Assembly: GCA_964017235.1 (NCBI GenBank)
Contig: OZ024935.1
Span: 89,805,052-89,869,051, forward strand
Source of the DNA: Sabellastarte sp. h YS-2021
Lineage: Eukaryota > Annelida > Polychaeta > Sabellida > Sabellidae
Length of the DNA stretch: 64,000 nucleotides
Reading direction: 5' to 3'
The notes below the pieces were generated by a model, which saw only the letters and a program-made list of their open reading frames with translations, made no database searches and was not told the DNA's origin. The position numbers and the translations under genes are program-made. Of the stretch, positions 22,991 through 36,256 are shown one piece after another. Numbering within the stretch: the first letter of the stretch is position 1; each line of letters starts with the position of its first letter.

Positions 22991-25177
22991 GTGACTACTG
23001 GTGTGGTATATAGGCCCCAGGAGGCCTGTAATTCGCCTTCTGGGGGGTGCCTTAAGATTTGCTCATATTTTGACCAATAAGGCAGAAGTGAGGCTGTAAA
23101 CCATATTTTTGGCGAGAGTGGGCACCACTAAAAGAGAAATAAGTAGTGTATTCATTAAGAAATACATACCAAGCTCAAAATACATGTATTGGGAGTGCAT
23201 GTAGCGAGGGTACCATCAACAAGAAAATCAGCTCAAAACACCCCTTAAATGGGTTGGATCTGGTTCAGATTTTCACAGGAAACTCAGTTTCCACCATAGA
23301 ATTAAATTGCATTTGTCTGACAAACTCGAGGGCCATATTTGGAATTTCAGTTTTTCGGGGTGTGGACCTGGTCTGCCCCCCCTCATGAGGGGTAATTTCA
23401 GGTATATCATATTGTGGTCAATCTGGAGCACTTATGGAATTTCAGACATGTTTTGATCAGAAATGAGGACATTTTAGGCACATTTGGAGCAGTGACTACT
23501 GGTGTGGTATATAGGCCCCAGGAGGCCTGTAATTCGCCTTCTGGGGGGTGCCTTAAGATTTGCTCATATTTTGACCAATAAGGCAGAAGTGAGGCTGTAA
23601 ACCATATTTTTTGGCGAGAGTGGGCACCACTAAAAGAGAAATAAGTAGTGTATTCATTAAGAAATACATACCAAGCTCAAAATACATGTATTGGGAGTGC
23701 ATGTAGCGAGGGTACCATCAACAAGAAAATCAGCTCAAAACACCCCTTAAATGGGTTGGATCTGGTTCAGATTTTCACAGGAAACTCAGTTTCCACCATA
23801 GAATTAAATTGCATTTGTCTGACAAACTCGAGGGCCATATTTGGAATTTCAGTTTTTCGGGGTGTGGACCTGGTCTGCCCCCCCTCATGAGGGGTAATTT
23901 CAGGTATATCATATTGTTGTCAATCTGGAGCACTTATGGAATTTCAGACATGTTTTGATAAGAAATGAGGACATTTTAGGCACATTTGGAGCAGTGACTA
24001 CTGGTGTGGTATATAGGCCCCAGGAGGCCTGTAATTCGCCTTCTGGGGGGTGCCTTAAGATTTGCTCATATTTTGACCAATAAGGCAGAAGTGAGGCTGT
24101 AAACCATATTTTTTGGCGAGAGTGGGCACCACTAAAAGAGAAATAAGTAGTGTATTCATTAAGAAATACATACCAAGCTCAAAATACATGTATTGGGAGT
24201 GCATGTAGCGAGGGTACCATCAACAAGAAAATCAGCTCAAAACACCCCTTAAATGGGTTGGATCTGGTTCAGATTTTCACAGGAAACTCAGTTTCCACCA
24301 TAGAATTAAATTGCATTTGTCTGACAAACTCGAGGGCCATATTTGGAATTTCAGTTTTTCGGGGTGTGGACCTGGTCTGCCCCCCCTCATGAGGGGTAAT
24401 TTCAGGTATATCATATTGTGGTCAATCTGGAGCACTTATGGAATTTCAGACATGTTTTGATCAGAAATGAGGACATTTTAGGCACATTTGGAGCAGTGAC
24501 TACTGGTGTGGTATATAGGCCCCAGGAGGCCTGTAATTCGCCTTCTGGGGGGTGCCTTAAGATTTGCTCATATTTTGACCAATAAGGCAGAAGTGAGGCT
24601 GTAAACCATATTTTTTGGCGAGAGTGGGCACCACTAAAAGAGAAATAAGTAGTGTATTCATTAAGAAATACATACCAAGCTCAAAATACATGTATTGGGA
24701 GTGCATGTAGCGAGGGTACCATCAACAAGAAAATCAGCTCAAAACACCCCTTAAATGGGTTGGATCTGGTTCAGATTTTCACAGGAAACTCAGTTTCCAC
24801 CATAGAATTAAATTGCATTTGTCTGACAAACTCGAGGGCCATATTTGGAATTTCAGTTTTTCGGGGTGTGGACCTGGTCTGCCCCCCCTCATGAGGGGTA
24901 ATTTCAGGTATATCATATTGTGGTCAATCTGGAGCACTTATGGAATTTCAGACATGTTTTGATCAGAAATGAGGACATTTTAGGCACATTTGGAGCATTA
25001 CATGTCTGAACACAAATTATTTAACCCGAATATTGCTGTTAAAATGGTGTAAAATACATGTAAATCAGCCCAAATGAGTAGTAAATGTTGGTCTATAATT
25101 CTGAAATTTGGCAAGAAAATAGTCTGTAACCCACTAAATCTGACTGCATAGGTTTTAGAATTACATCCAGTATAGCA
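22991..25177 (+). repeat. 4-monomer HOR, 2,187 bp, c441A type, third copy
   Basis: Same marker order as the preceding tetramer (c441A at 23,960). The two are a direct tandem pair. Confidence 0.9.
24998..25177 (+). repeat. 180-bp segment, copy 9 (i160A)
   Basis: Ends the third c441A tetramer. A T5 monomer follows. Confidence 0.94.
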
Positions 25178-28100
25178 GTGACTACTGGTGTGGTATATAG
25201 GCCCCAGGAGGCCTGTAATTCGCCTTCTGGGGGGTGCCTTAAGATTTGCTCATATTTTGACCAATAAGGCAGAAGTGAGGCTGTAAACCATATTTTTGGC
25301 GAGAGTGGGCACCACTAAAAGAGAAATAAGTAGTGTATTCATTAAGAAATACATACCAAGCTCAAAATACATGTATTGGGAGTGCATGTAGCGAGGGTAC
25401 CATCAACAAGAAAATCAGCTCAAAACACCCCTTAAATGGGTTGGATCTGGTTCAGATTTTCACAGGAAACTCAGTTTCCACCATAGAATTAAATTGCATT
25501 TGTCTGACAAACTCGAGGGCCATATTTGGAATTTCAGTTTTTCGGGGTGTGGACCTGGTCTGCCCCCCCTCATGAGGGGTAATTTCAGGTATATCATATT
25601 GTGGTCAATCTGGAGCACTTATGGAATTTCAGACATGTTTTGATCAGAAATGAGGACATTTTAGGCACATTTGGAGCAGTGACTACTGGTGTGGTATATA
25701 GGCCCCAGGAGGCCTGTAATTCGCCTTCTGGGGGGTGCCTTAAGATTTGCTCATATTTTGACCAATAAGGCAGAAGTGAGGCTGTAAACCATATTTTTTG
25801 GCGAGAGTGGGCACCACTAAAAGAGAAATAAGTAGTGTATTCATTAAGAAATACATACCAAGCTCAAAATACATGTATTGGGAGTGCATGTAGCGAGGGT
25901 ACCATCAACAAGAAAATCAGCTCAAAACACCCCTTAAATGGGTTGGATCTGGTTCAGATTTTCACAGGAAACTCAGTTTCCACCATAGAATTAAATTGCA
26001 TTTGTCTGACAAACTCGAGGGCCATATTTGGAATTTCAGTTTTTCGGGGTGTGGACCTGGTCTGCCCCCCCTCATGAGGGGTAATTTCAGGTATATCATA
26101 TTGTTGTCAATCTGGAGCACTTATGGAATTTCAGACATGTTTTGATCAGAAATGAGGACATTTTAGGCACATTTGGAGCAGTGACTACTGGTGTGGTATA
26201 TAGGCCCCAGGAGGCCTGTAATTCGCCTTCTGGGGGGTGCCTTAAGATTTGCTCATATTTTGACCAATAAGGCAGAAGTGAGGCTGTAAACCATATTTTT
26301 TGGCGAGAGTGGGCACCACTAAAAGAGAAATAAGTAGTGTATTCATTAAGAAATACATACCAAGCTCAAAATACATGTATTGGGAGTGCATGTAGCGAGG
26401 GTACCATCAACAAGAAAATCAGCTCAAAACACCCCTTAAATGGGTTGGATCTGGTTCAGATTTTCACAGGAAACTCAGTTTCCACCATAGAATTAAATTG
26501 CATTTGTCTGACAAACTCGAGGGCCATATTTGGAATTTCAGTTTTTCGGGGTGTGGACCTGGTCTGCCCCCCCTCATGAGGGGTAATTTCAGGTATATCA
26601 TATTGTGGTCAATCTGGAGCACTTATGGAATTTCAGACATGTTTTGATCAGAAATGAGGACATTTTAGGCACATTTGGAGCAGTGACTACTGGTGTGGTA
26701 TATAGGCCCCAGGAGGCCTGTAATTCGCCTTCTGGGGGGTGCCTTAAGATTTGCTCATATTTTGACCAATAAGGCAGAAGTGAGGCTGTAAACCATATTT
26801 TTTGGCGAGAGTGGGCACCACTAAAAGAGAAATAAGTAGTGTATTCATTAAGAAATACATACCAAGCTCAAAATACATGTATTGGGAGTGCATGTAGCGA
26901 GGGTACCATCAACAAGAAAATCAGCTCAAAACACCCCTTAAATGGGTTGGATCTGGTTCAGATTTTCACAGGAAACTCAGTTTCCACCATAGAATTAAAT
27001 TGCATTTGTCTGACAAACTCGAGGGCCATATTTGGAATTTCAGTTTTTCGGGGTGTGGACCTGGTCTGCCCCCCCTCATGAGGGGTAATTTCAGGTATAT
27101 CATATTGTGGTCAATCTGGAGCACTTATGGAATTTCAGACATGTTTTGATCAGAAATGAGGACATTTTAGGCACATTTGGAGCAGTGACTACTGGTGTGG
27201 TATATAGGCCCCAGGAGGCCTGTAATTCGCCTTCTGGGGGGTGCCTTAAGATTTGCTCATATTTTGACCAATAAGGCAGAAGTGAGGCTGTAAACCATAT
27301 TTTTTGGCGAGAGTGGGCACCACTAAAAGAGAAATAAGTAGTGTATTCATTAAGAAATACATACCAAGCTCAAAATACATGTATTGGGAGTGCATGTAGC
27401 GAGGGTACCATCAACAAGAAAATCAGCTCAAAACACCCCTTAAATGGGTTGGATCTGGTTCAGATTTTCACAGGAAACTCAGTTTCCACCATAGAATTAA
27501 ATTGCATTTGTCTGACAAACTCGAGGGCCATATTTGGAATTTCAGTTTTTCGGGGTGTGGACCTGGTCTGCCCCCCCTCATGAGGGGTAATTTCAGGTAT
27601 ATCATATTGTTGTCAATCTGGAGCACTTATGGAATTTCAGACATGTTTTGATCAGAAATGAGGACATTTTAGGCACATTTGGAGCAGTGACTACTGGTGT
27701 GGTATATAGGCCCCAGGAGGCCTGTAATTTGCCTTCTGGGGGGTGCCTTAAGATTTGCTCATATTTTGACCAATAAGGCAGAAGTGAGGCTGTAAACCAT
27801 ATTTTTTGGCGAGAGTGGGCACCACTAAAAGAGAAATAAGTAGTGTATTCATTAAGAAATACATACCAAGCTCAAAATACATGTATTGGGAGTGCATGTA
27901 GCGAGGGTACCATCAACAAGAAAATCAGCTCAAAACACCCCTTAAATGGGTTGGATCTGGTTCAGATTTTCACAGGAAACTCAGTTTCCACCATAGAATT
28001 AAATTGCATTTGTCTGACAAACTCGAGGGCCATATTTGGAATTTCAGTTTTTCGGGGTGTGGACCTGGTCTGCCCCCCCTCATGAGGGGTAATTTCAGGT

Positions 28101-29874
28101 ATATCATATTGTGGTCAATCTGGAGCACTTATGGAATTTCAGACATGTTTTGATCAGAAATGAGGACATTTTAGGCACATTTGGAGCAGTGACTACTGGT
28201 GTGGTATATAGGCCCCAGGAGGCCTGTAATTCGCCTTCTGGGGGGTGCCTTAAGATTTGCTCATATTTTGACCAATAAGGCAGAAGTGAGGCTGTAAACC
28301 ATATTTTTTGGCGAGAGTGGGCACCACTAAAAGAGAAATAAGTAGTGTATTCATTAAGAAATACATACCAAGCTCAAAATACATGTATTGGGAGTGCATG
28401 TAGCGAGGGTACCATCAACAAGAAAATCAGCTCAAAACACCCCTTAAATGGGTTGGATCTGGTTCAGATTTTCACAGGAAACTCAGTTTCTACCATAGAA
28501 TTAAATTGCATTTGTCTGACAAACTCGAGGGCCATATTTGGAATTTCAGTTTTTCGGGGTGTGGACCTGGTCTGCCCCCCCTCATGAGGGGTAATTTCAG
28601 GTATATCATATTGTGGTCAATCTGGAGCACTTATGGAATTTCAGACATGTTTTGATCAGAAATGAGGACATTTTAGGCACATTTGGAGCAGTGACTACTG
28701 GTGTGGTATATAGGCCCCAGGAGGCCTGTAATTCGCCTTCTGGGGGGTGCCTTAAGATTTGCTCATATTTTGACCAATAAGGCAGAAGTGAGGCTGTAAA
28801 CCATATTTTTTGGCGAGAGTGGGCACCACTAAAAGAGAAATAAGTAGTGTATTCATTAAGAAATACATACCAAGCTCAAAATACATGTATTGGGAGTGCA
28901 TGTAGCGAGGGTACCATCAACAAGAAAATCAGCTCAAAACACCCCTTAAATGGGTTGGATCTGGTTCAGATTTTCACAGGAAACTCAGTTTCCACCATAG
29001 AATTAAATTGCATTTGTCTGACAAACTCGAGGGCCATATTTGGAATTTCAGTTTTTCGGGGTGTGGACCTGGTCTGCCCCCCCTCATGAGGGGTAATTTC
29101 AGGTATATCATATTGTTGTCAATCTGGAGCACTTATGGAATTTCAGACATGTTTTGATCAGAAATGAGGACATTTTAGGCACATTTGGAGCAGTGACTAC
29201 TGGTGTGGTATATAGGCCCCAGGAGGCCTGTAATTTGCCTTCTGGGGGGTGCCTTAAGATTTGCTCATATTTTGACCAATAAGGCAGAAGTGAGGCTGTA
29301 AACCATATTTTTTGGCGAGAGTGGGCACCACTAAAAGAGAAATAAGTAGTGTATTCATTAAGAAATACATACCAAGCTCAAAATACATGTATTGGGAGTG
29401 CATGTAGCGAGGGTACCATCAACAAGAAAATCAGCTCAAAACACCCCTTAAATGGGTTGGATCTGGTTCAGATTTTCACAGGAAACTCAGTTTCCACCAT
29501 AGAATTAAATTGCATTTGTCTGACAAACTCGAGGGCCATATTTGGAATTTCAGTTTTTCGGGGTGTGGACCTGGTCTGCCCCCCCTCATGAGGGGTAATT
29601 TCAGGTATATCATATTGTGGTCAATCTGGAGCACTTATGGAATTTCAGACATGTTTTGATCAGAAATGAGGACATTTTAGGCACATTTGGAGCATTACAT
29701 GTCTGAACACAAATTATTTAACCCGAATATTGCTGTTAAAATGGTGTAAAATACATGTAAATCAGCCCAAATGAGTAGTAAATGTTGGTCTATAATTCTG
29801 AAATTTGGCAAGAAAATAGTCTGTAACCCACTAAATCTGACTGCATAGGTTTTAGAATTACATCCAGTATAGCA
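25178..29874 (+). repeat. 9-monomer HOR, 4,697 bp
   Basis: The T5 first monomer starts at 25,206 and the rest follow at 25,707, 26,209, 26,711, 27,213, 27,715, 28,217, 28,719 and 29,221. c399T occurs in monomers 2, 5 and 8, a three-monomer cadence. c16T is in monomers 6 and 9, and c275T (28,491) in monomer 7. The last five monomers (c399T, c16T, c275T, c399T, c16T plus segment) have the same order as the end of the next 6-mer. Confidence 0.88.
29695..29874 (+). repeat. 180-bp segment, copy 10 (i160A)
   Basis: Ends the 9-monomer HOR after a c16T monomer. A T5 monomer follows. Confidence 0.94.
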
Positions 29875-32800
29875 GTGACTACTGGTGTGGTATATAGGCC
29901 CCAGGAGGCCTGTAATTCGCCTTCTGGGGGGTGCCTTAAGATTTGCTCATATTTTGACCAATAAGGCAGAAGTGAGGCTGTAAACCATATTTTTGGCGAG
30001 AGTGGGCACCACTAAAAGAGAAATAAGTAGTGTATTCATTAAGAAATACATACCAAGCTCAAAATACATGTATTGGGAGTGCATGTAGCGAGGGTACCAT
30101 CAACAAGAAAATCAGCTCAAAACACCCCTTAAATGGGTTGGATCTGGTTCAGATTTTCACAGGAAACTCAGTTTCCACCATAGAATTAAATTGCATTTGT
30201 CTGACAAACTCGAGGGCCATATTTGGAATTTCAGTTTTTCGGGGTGTGGACCTGGTCTGCCCCCCCTCATGAGGGGTAATTTCAGGTATATCATATTGTG
30301 GTCAATCTGGAGCACTTATGGAATTTCAGACATGTTTTGATCAGAAATGAGGACATTTTAGGCACATTTGGAGCAGTGACTACTGGTGTGGTATATAGGC
30401 CCCAGGAGGCCTGTAATTCGCCTTCTGGGGGGTGCCTTAAGATTTGCTCATATTTTGACCAATAAGGCAGAAGTGAGGCTGTAAACCATATTTTTTGGCG
30501 AGAGTGGGCACCACTAAAAGAGAAATAAGTAGTGTATTCATTAAGAAATACATACCAAGCTCAAAATACATGTATTGGGAGTGCATGTAGCGAGGGTACC
30601 ATCAACAAGAAAATCAGCTCAAAACACCCCTTAAATGGGTTGGATCTGGTTCAGATTTTCACAGGAAACTCAGTTTCCACCATAGAATTAAATTGCATTT
30701 GTCTGACAAACTCGAGGGCCATATTTGGAATTTCAGTTTTTCGGGGTGTGGACCTGGTCTGCCCCCCCTCATGAGGGGTAATTTCAGGTATATCATATTG
30801 TTGTCAATCTGGAGCACTTATGGAATTTCAGACATGTTTTGATCAGAAATGAGGACATTTTAGGCACATTTGGAGCAGTGACTACTGGTGTGGTATATAG
30901 GCCCCAGGAGGCCTGTAATTTGCCTTCTGGGGGGTGCCTTAAGATTTGCTCATATTTTGACCAATAAGGCAGAAGTGAGGCTGTAAACCATATTTTTTGG
31001 CGAGAGTGGGCACCACTAAAAGAGAAATAAGTAGTGTATTCATTAAGAAATACATACCAAGCTCAAAATACATGTATTGGGAGTGCATGTAGCGAGGGTA
31101 CCATCAACAAGAAAATCAGCTCAAAACACCCCTTAAATGGGTTGGATCTGGTTCAGATTTTCACAGGAAACTCAGTTTCCACCATAGAATTAAATTGCAT
31201 TTGTCTGACAAACTCGAGGGCCATATTTGGAATTTCAGTTTTTCGGGGTGTGGACCTGGTCTGCCCCCCCTCATGAGGGGTAATTTCAGGTATATCATAT
31301 TGTGGTCAATCTGGAGCACTTATGGAATTTCAGACATGTTTTGATCAGAAATGAGGACATTTTAGGCACATTTGGAGCAGTGACTACTGGTGTGGTATAT
31401 AGGCCCCAGGAGGCCTGTAATTCGCCTTCTGGGGGGTGCCTTAAGATTTGCTCATATTTTGACCAATAAGGCAGAAGTGAGGCTGTAAACCATATTTTTT
31501 GGCGAGAGTGGGCACCACTAAAAGAGAAATAAGTAGTGTATTCATTAAGAAATACATACCAAGCTCAAAATACATGTATTGGGAGTGCATGTAGCGAGGG
31601 TACCATCAACAAGAAAATCAGCTCAAAACACCCCTTAAATGGGTTGGATCTGGTTCAGATTTTCACAGGAAACTCAGTTTCTACCATAGAATTAAATTGC
31701 ATTTGTCTGACAAACTCGAGGGCCATATTTGGAATTTCAGTTTTTCGGGGTGTGGACCTGGTCTGCCCCCCCTCATGAGGGGTAATTTCAGGTATATCAT
31801 ATTGTGGTCAATCTGGAGCACTTATGGAATTTCAGACATGTTTTGATCAGAAATGAGGACATTTTAGGCACATTTGGAGCAGTGACTACTGGTGTGGTAT
31901 ATAGGCCCCAGGAGGCCTGTAATTCGCCTTCTGGGGGGTGCCTTAAGATTTGCTCATATTTTGACCAATAAGGCAGAAGTGAGGCTGTAAACCATATTTT
32001 TTGGCGAGAGTGGGCACCACTAAAAGAGAAATAAGTAGTGTATTCATTAAGAAATACATACCAAGCTCAAAATACATGTATTGGGAGTGCATGTAGCGAG
32101 GGTACCATCAACAAGAAAATCAGCTCAAAACACCCCTTAAATGGGTTGGATCTGGTTCAGATTTTCACAGGAAACTCAGTTTCCACCATAGAATTAAATT
32201 GCATTTGTCTGACAAACTCGAGGGCCATATTTGGAATTTCAGTTTTTCGGGGTGTGGACCTGGTCTGCCCCCCCTCATGAGGGGTAATTTCAGGTATATC
32301 ATATTGTTGTCAATCTGGAGCACTTATGGAATTTCAGACATGTTTTGATCAGAAATGAGGACATTTTAGGCACATTTGGAGCAGTGACTACTGGTGTGGT
32401 ATATAGGCCCCAGGAGGCCTGTAATTTGCCTTCTGGGGGGTGCCTTAAGATTTGCTCATATTTTGACCAATAAGGCAGAAGTGAGGCTGTAAACCATATT
32501 TTTTGGCGAGAGTGGGCACCACTAAAAGAGAAATAAGTAGTGTATTCATTAAGAAATACATACCAAGCTCAAAATACATGTATTGGGAGTGCATGTAGCG
32601 AGGGTACCATCAACAAGAAAATCAGCTCAAAACACCCCTTAAATGGGTTGGATCTGGTTCAGATTTTCACAGGAAACTCAGTTTCCACCATAGAATTAAA
32701 TTGCATTTGTCTGACAAACTCGAGGGCCATATTTGGAATTTCAGTTTTTCGGGGTGTGGACCTGGTCTGCCCCCCCTCATGAGGGGTAATTTCAGGTATA

Positions 32801-33065
32801 TCATATTGTGGTCAATCTGGAGCACTTATGGAATTTCAGACATGTTTTGATCAGAAATGAGGACATTTTAGGCACATTTGGAGCATTACATGTCTGAACA
32901 CAAATTATTTAACCCGAATATTGCTGTTAAAATGGTGTAAAATACATGTAAATCAGCCCAAATGAGTAGTAAATGTTGGTCTATAATTCTGAAATTTGGC
33001 AAGAAAATAGTCTGTAACCCACTAAATCTGACTGCATAGGTTTTAGAATTACATCCAGTATAGCA
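29875..33065 (+). repeat. 6-monomer HOR, 3,191 bp, first copy
   Basis: Order: T5 (29,903), c399T (30,404), c16T (30,906), c275T (31,408, variant at 31,682), c399T (31,910), c16T plus 180-bp segment (32,412). Its marker order is repeated 3,191 bp downstream, apart from an extra c16T in the second monomer there. Confidence 0.9.
32886..33065 (+). repeat. 180-bp segment, copy 11 (i160A)
   Basis: Ends the first 3,191-bp 6-mer after a c16T monomer. A T5 monomer follows. Confidence 0.94.
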
Positions 33066-36000
33066 GTGACTACTGGTGTGGTATATAGGCCCCAGGAGGC
33101 CTGTAATTCGCCTTCTGGGGGGTGCCTTAAGATTTGCTCATATTTTGACCAATAAGGCAGAAGTGAGGCTGTAAACCATATTTTTGGCGAGAGTGGGCAC
33201 CACTAAAAGAGAAATAAGTAGTGTATTCATTAAGAAATACATACCAAGCTCAAAATACATGTATTGGGAGTGCATGTAGCGAGGGTACCATCAACAAGAA
33301 AATCAGCTCAAAACACCCCTTAAATGGGTTGGATCTGGTTCAGATTTTCACAGGAAACTCAGTTTCCACCATAGAATTAAATTGCATTTGTCTGACAAAC
33401 TCGAGGGCCATATTTGGAATTTCAGTTTTTCGGGGTGTGGACCTGGTCTGCCCCCCCTCATGAGGGGTAATTTCAGGTATATCATATTGTGGTCAATCTG
33501 GAGCACTTATGGAATTTCAGACATGTTTTGATCAGAAATGAGGACATTTTAGGCACATTTGGAGCAGTGACTACTGGTGTGGTATATAGGCCCCAGGAGG
33601 CCTGTAATTTGCCTTCTGGGGGGTGCCTTAAGATTTGCTCATATTTTGACCAATAAGGCAGAAGTGAGGCTGTAAACCATATTTTTTGGCGAGAGTGGGC
33701 ACCACTAAAAGAGAAATAAGTAGTGTATTCATTAAGAAATACATACCAAGCTCAAAATACATGTATTGGGAGTGCATGTAGCGAGGGTACCATCAACAAG
33801 AAAATCAGCTCAAAACACCCCTTAAATGGGTTGGATCTGGTTCAGATTTTCACAGGAAACTCAGTTTCCACCATAGAATTAAATTGCATTTGTCTGACAA
33901 ACTCGAGGGCCATATTTGGAATTTCAGTTTTTCGGGGTGTGGACCTGGTCTGCCCCCCCTCATGAGGGGTAATTTCAGGTATATCATATTGTTGTCAATC
34001 TGGAGCACTTATGGAATTTCAGACATGTTTTGATCAGAAATGAGGACATTTTAGGCACATTTGGAGCAGTGACTACTGGTGTGGTATATAGGCCCCAGGA
34101 GGCCTGTAATTTGCCTTCTGGGGGGTGCCTTAAGATTTGCTCATATTTTGACCAATAAGGCAGAAGTGAGGCTGTAAACCATATTTTTTGGCGAGAGTGG
34201 GCACCACTAAAAGAGAAATAAGTAGTGTATTCATTAAGAAATACATACCAAGCTCAAAATACATGTATTGGGAGTGCATGTAGCGAGGGTACCATCAACA
34301 AGAAAATCAGCTCAAAACACCCCTTAAATGGGTTGGATCTGGTTCAGATTTTCACAGGAAACTCAGTTTCCACCATAGAATTAAATTGCATTTGTCTGAC
34401 AAACTCGAGGGCCATATTTGGAATTTCAGTTTTTCGGGGTGTGGACCTGGTCTGCCCCCCCTCATGAGGGGTAATTTCAGGTATATCATATTGTGGTCAA
34501 TCTGGAGCACTTATGGAATTTCAGACATGTTTTGATCAGAAATGAGGACATTTTAGGCACATTTGGAGCAGTGACTACTGGTGTGGTATATAGGCCCCAG
34601 GAGGCCTGTAATTCGCCTTCTGGGGGGTGCCTTAAGATTTGCTCATATTTTGACCAATAAGGCAGAAGTGAGGCTGTAAACCATATTTTTTGGCGAGAGT
34701 GGGCACCACTAAAAGAGAAATAAGTAGTGTATTCATTAAGAAATACATACCAAGCTCAAAATACATGTATTGGGAGTGCATGTAGCGAGGGTACCATCAA
34801 CAAGAAAATCAGCTCAAAACACCCCTTAAATGGGTTGGATCTGGTTCAGATTTTCACAGGAAACTCAGTTTCTACCATAGAATTAAATTGCATTTGTCTG
34901 ACAAACTCGAGGGCCATATTTGGAATTTCAGTTTTTCGGGGTGTGGACCTGGTCTGCCCCCCCTCATGAGGGGTAATTTCAGGTATATCATATTGTGGTC
35001 AATCTGGAGCACTTATGGAATTTCAGACATGTTTTGATCAGAAATGAGGACATTTTAGGCACATTTGGAGCAGTGACTACTGGTGTGGTATATAGGCCCC
35101 AGGAGGCCTGTAATTCGCCTTCTGGGGGGTGCCTTAAGATTTGCTCATATTTTGACCAATAAGGCAGAAGTGAGGCTGTAAACCATATTTTTTGGCGAGA
35201 GTGGGCACCACTAAAAGAGAAATAAGTAGTGTATTCATTAAGAAATACATACCAAGCTCAAAATACATGTATTGGGAGTGCATGTAGCGAGGGTACCATC
35301 AACAAGAAAATCAGCTCAAAACACCCCTTAAATGGGTTGGATCTGGTTCAGATTTTCACAGGAAACTCAGTTTCCACCATAGAATTAAATTGCATTTGTC
35401 TGACAAACTCGAGGGCCATATTTGGAATTTCAGTTTTTCGGGGTGTGGACCTGGTCTGCCCCCCCTCATGAGGGGTAATTTCAGGTATATCATATTGTTG
35501 TCAATCTGGAGCACTTATGGAATTTCAGACATGTTTTGATCAGAAATGAGGACATTTTAGGCACATTTGGAGCAGTGACTACTGGTGTGGTATATAGGCC
35601 CCAGGAGGCCTGTAATTTGCCTTCTGGGGGGTGCCTTAAGATTTGCTCATATTTTGACCAATAAGGCAGAAGTGAGGCTGTAAACCATATTTTTTGGCGA
35701 GAGTGGGCACCACTAAAAGAGAAATAAGTAGTGTATTCATTAAGAAATACATACCAAGCTCAAAATACATGTATTGGGAGTGCATGTAGCGAGGGTACCA
35801 TCAACAAGAAAATCAGCTCAAAACACCCCTTAAATGGGTTGGATCTGGTTCAGATTTTCACAGGAAACTCAGTTTCCACCATAGAATTAAATTGCATTTG
35901 TCTGACAAACTCGAGGGCCATATTTGGAATTTCAGTTTTTCGGGGTGTGGACCTGGTCTGCCCCCCCTCATGAGGGGTAATTTCAGGTATATCATATTGT

Positions 36001-36256
36001 GGTCAATCTGGAGCACTTATGGAATTTCAGACATGTTTTGATCAGAAATGAGGACATTTTAGGCACATTTGGAGCATTACATGTCTGAACACAAATTATT
36101 TAACCCGAATATTGCTGTTAAAATGGTGTAAAATACATGTAAATCAGCCCAAATGAGTAGTAAATGTTGGTCTATAATTCTGAAATTTGGCAAGAAAATA
36201 GTCTGTAACCCACTAAATCTGACTGCATAGGTTTTAGAATTACATCCAGTATAGCA
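33066..36256 (+). repeat. 6-monomer HOR, 3,191 bp, second copy
   Basis: Order: T5 (33,094), c16T plus c399T (33,595), c16T (34,097), c275T (34,599, variant at 34,873), c399T (35,101), c16T plus 180-bp segment (35,603). Confidence 0.9.
36077..36256 (+). repeat. 180-bp segment, copy 12 (i160A)
   Basis: Ends the second 3,191-bp 6-mer. The following T5 monomer is the T5/c399T hybrid. Confidence 0.94.

Larger units (their letters stand above)
19118..23959 (+). repeat. Segmental duplication inside the array, copy 2 (offset 5,880 bp)
   Basis: Partner of 13,238-18,079. Its left side differs: here the preceding monomer has no 180-bp segment, while copy 1 is preceded by one. The left limit is therefore at or close to c474/c475. 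Confidence 0.75.
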
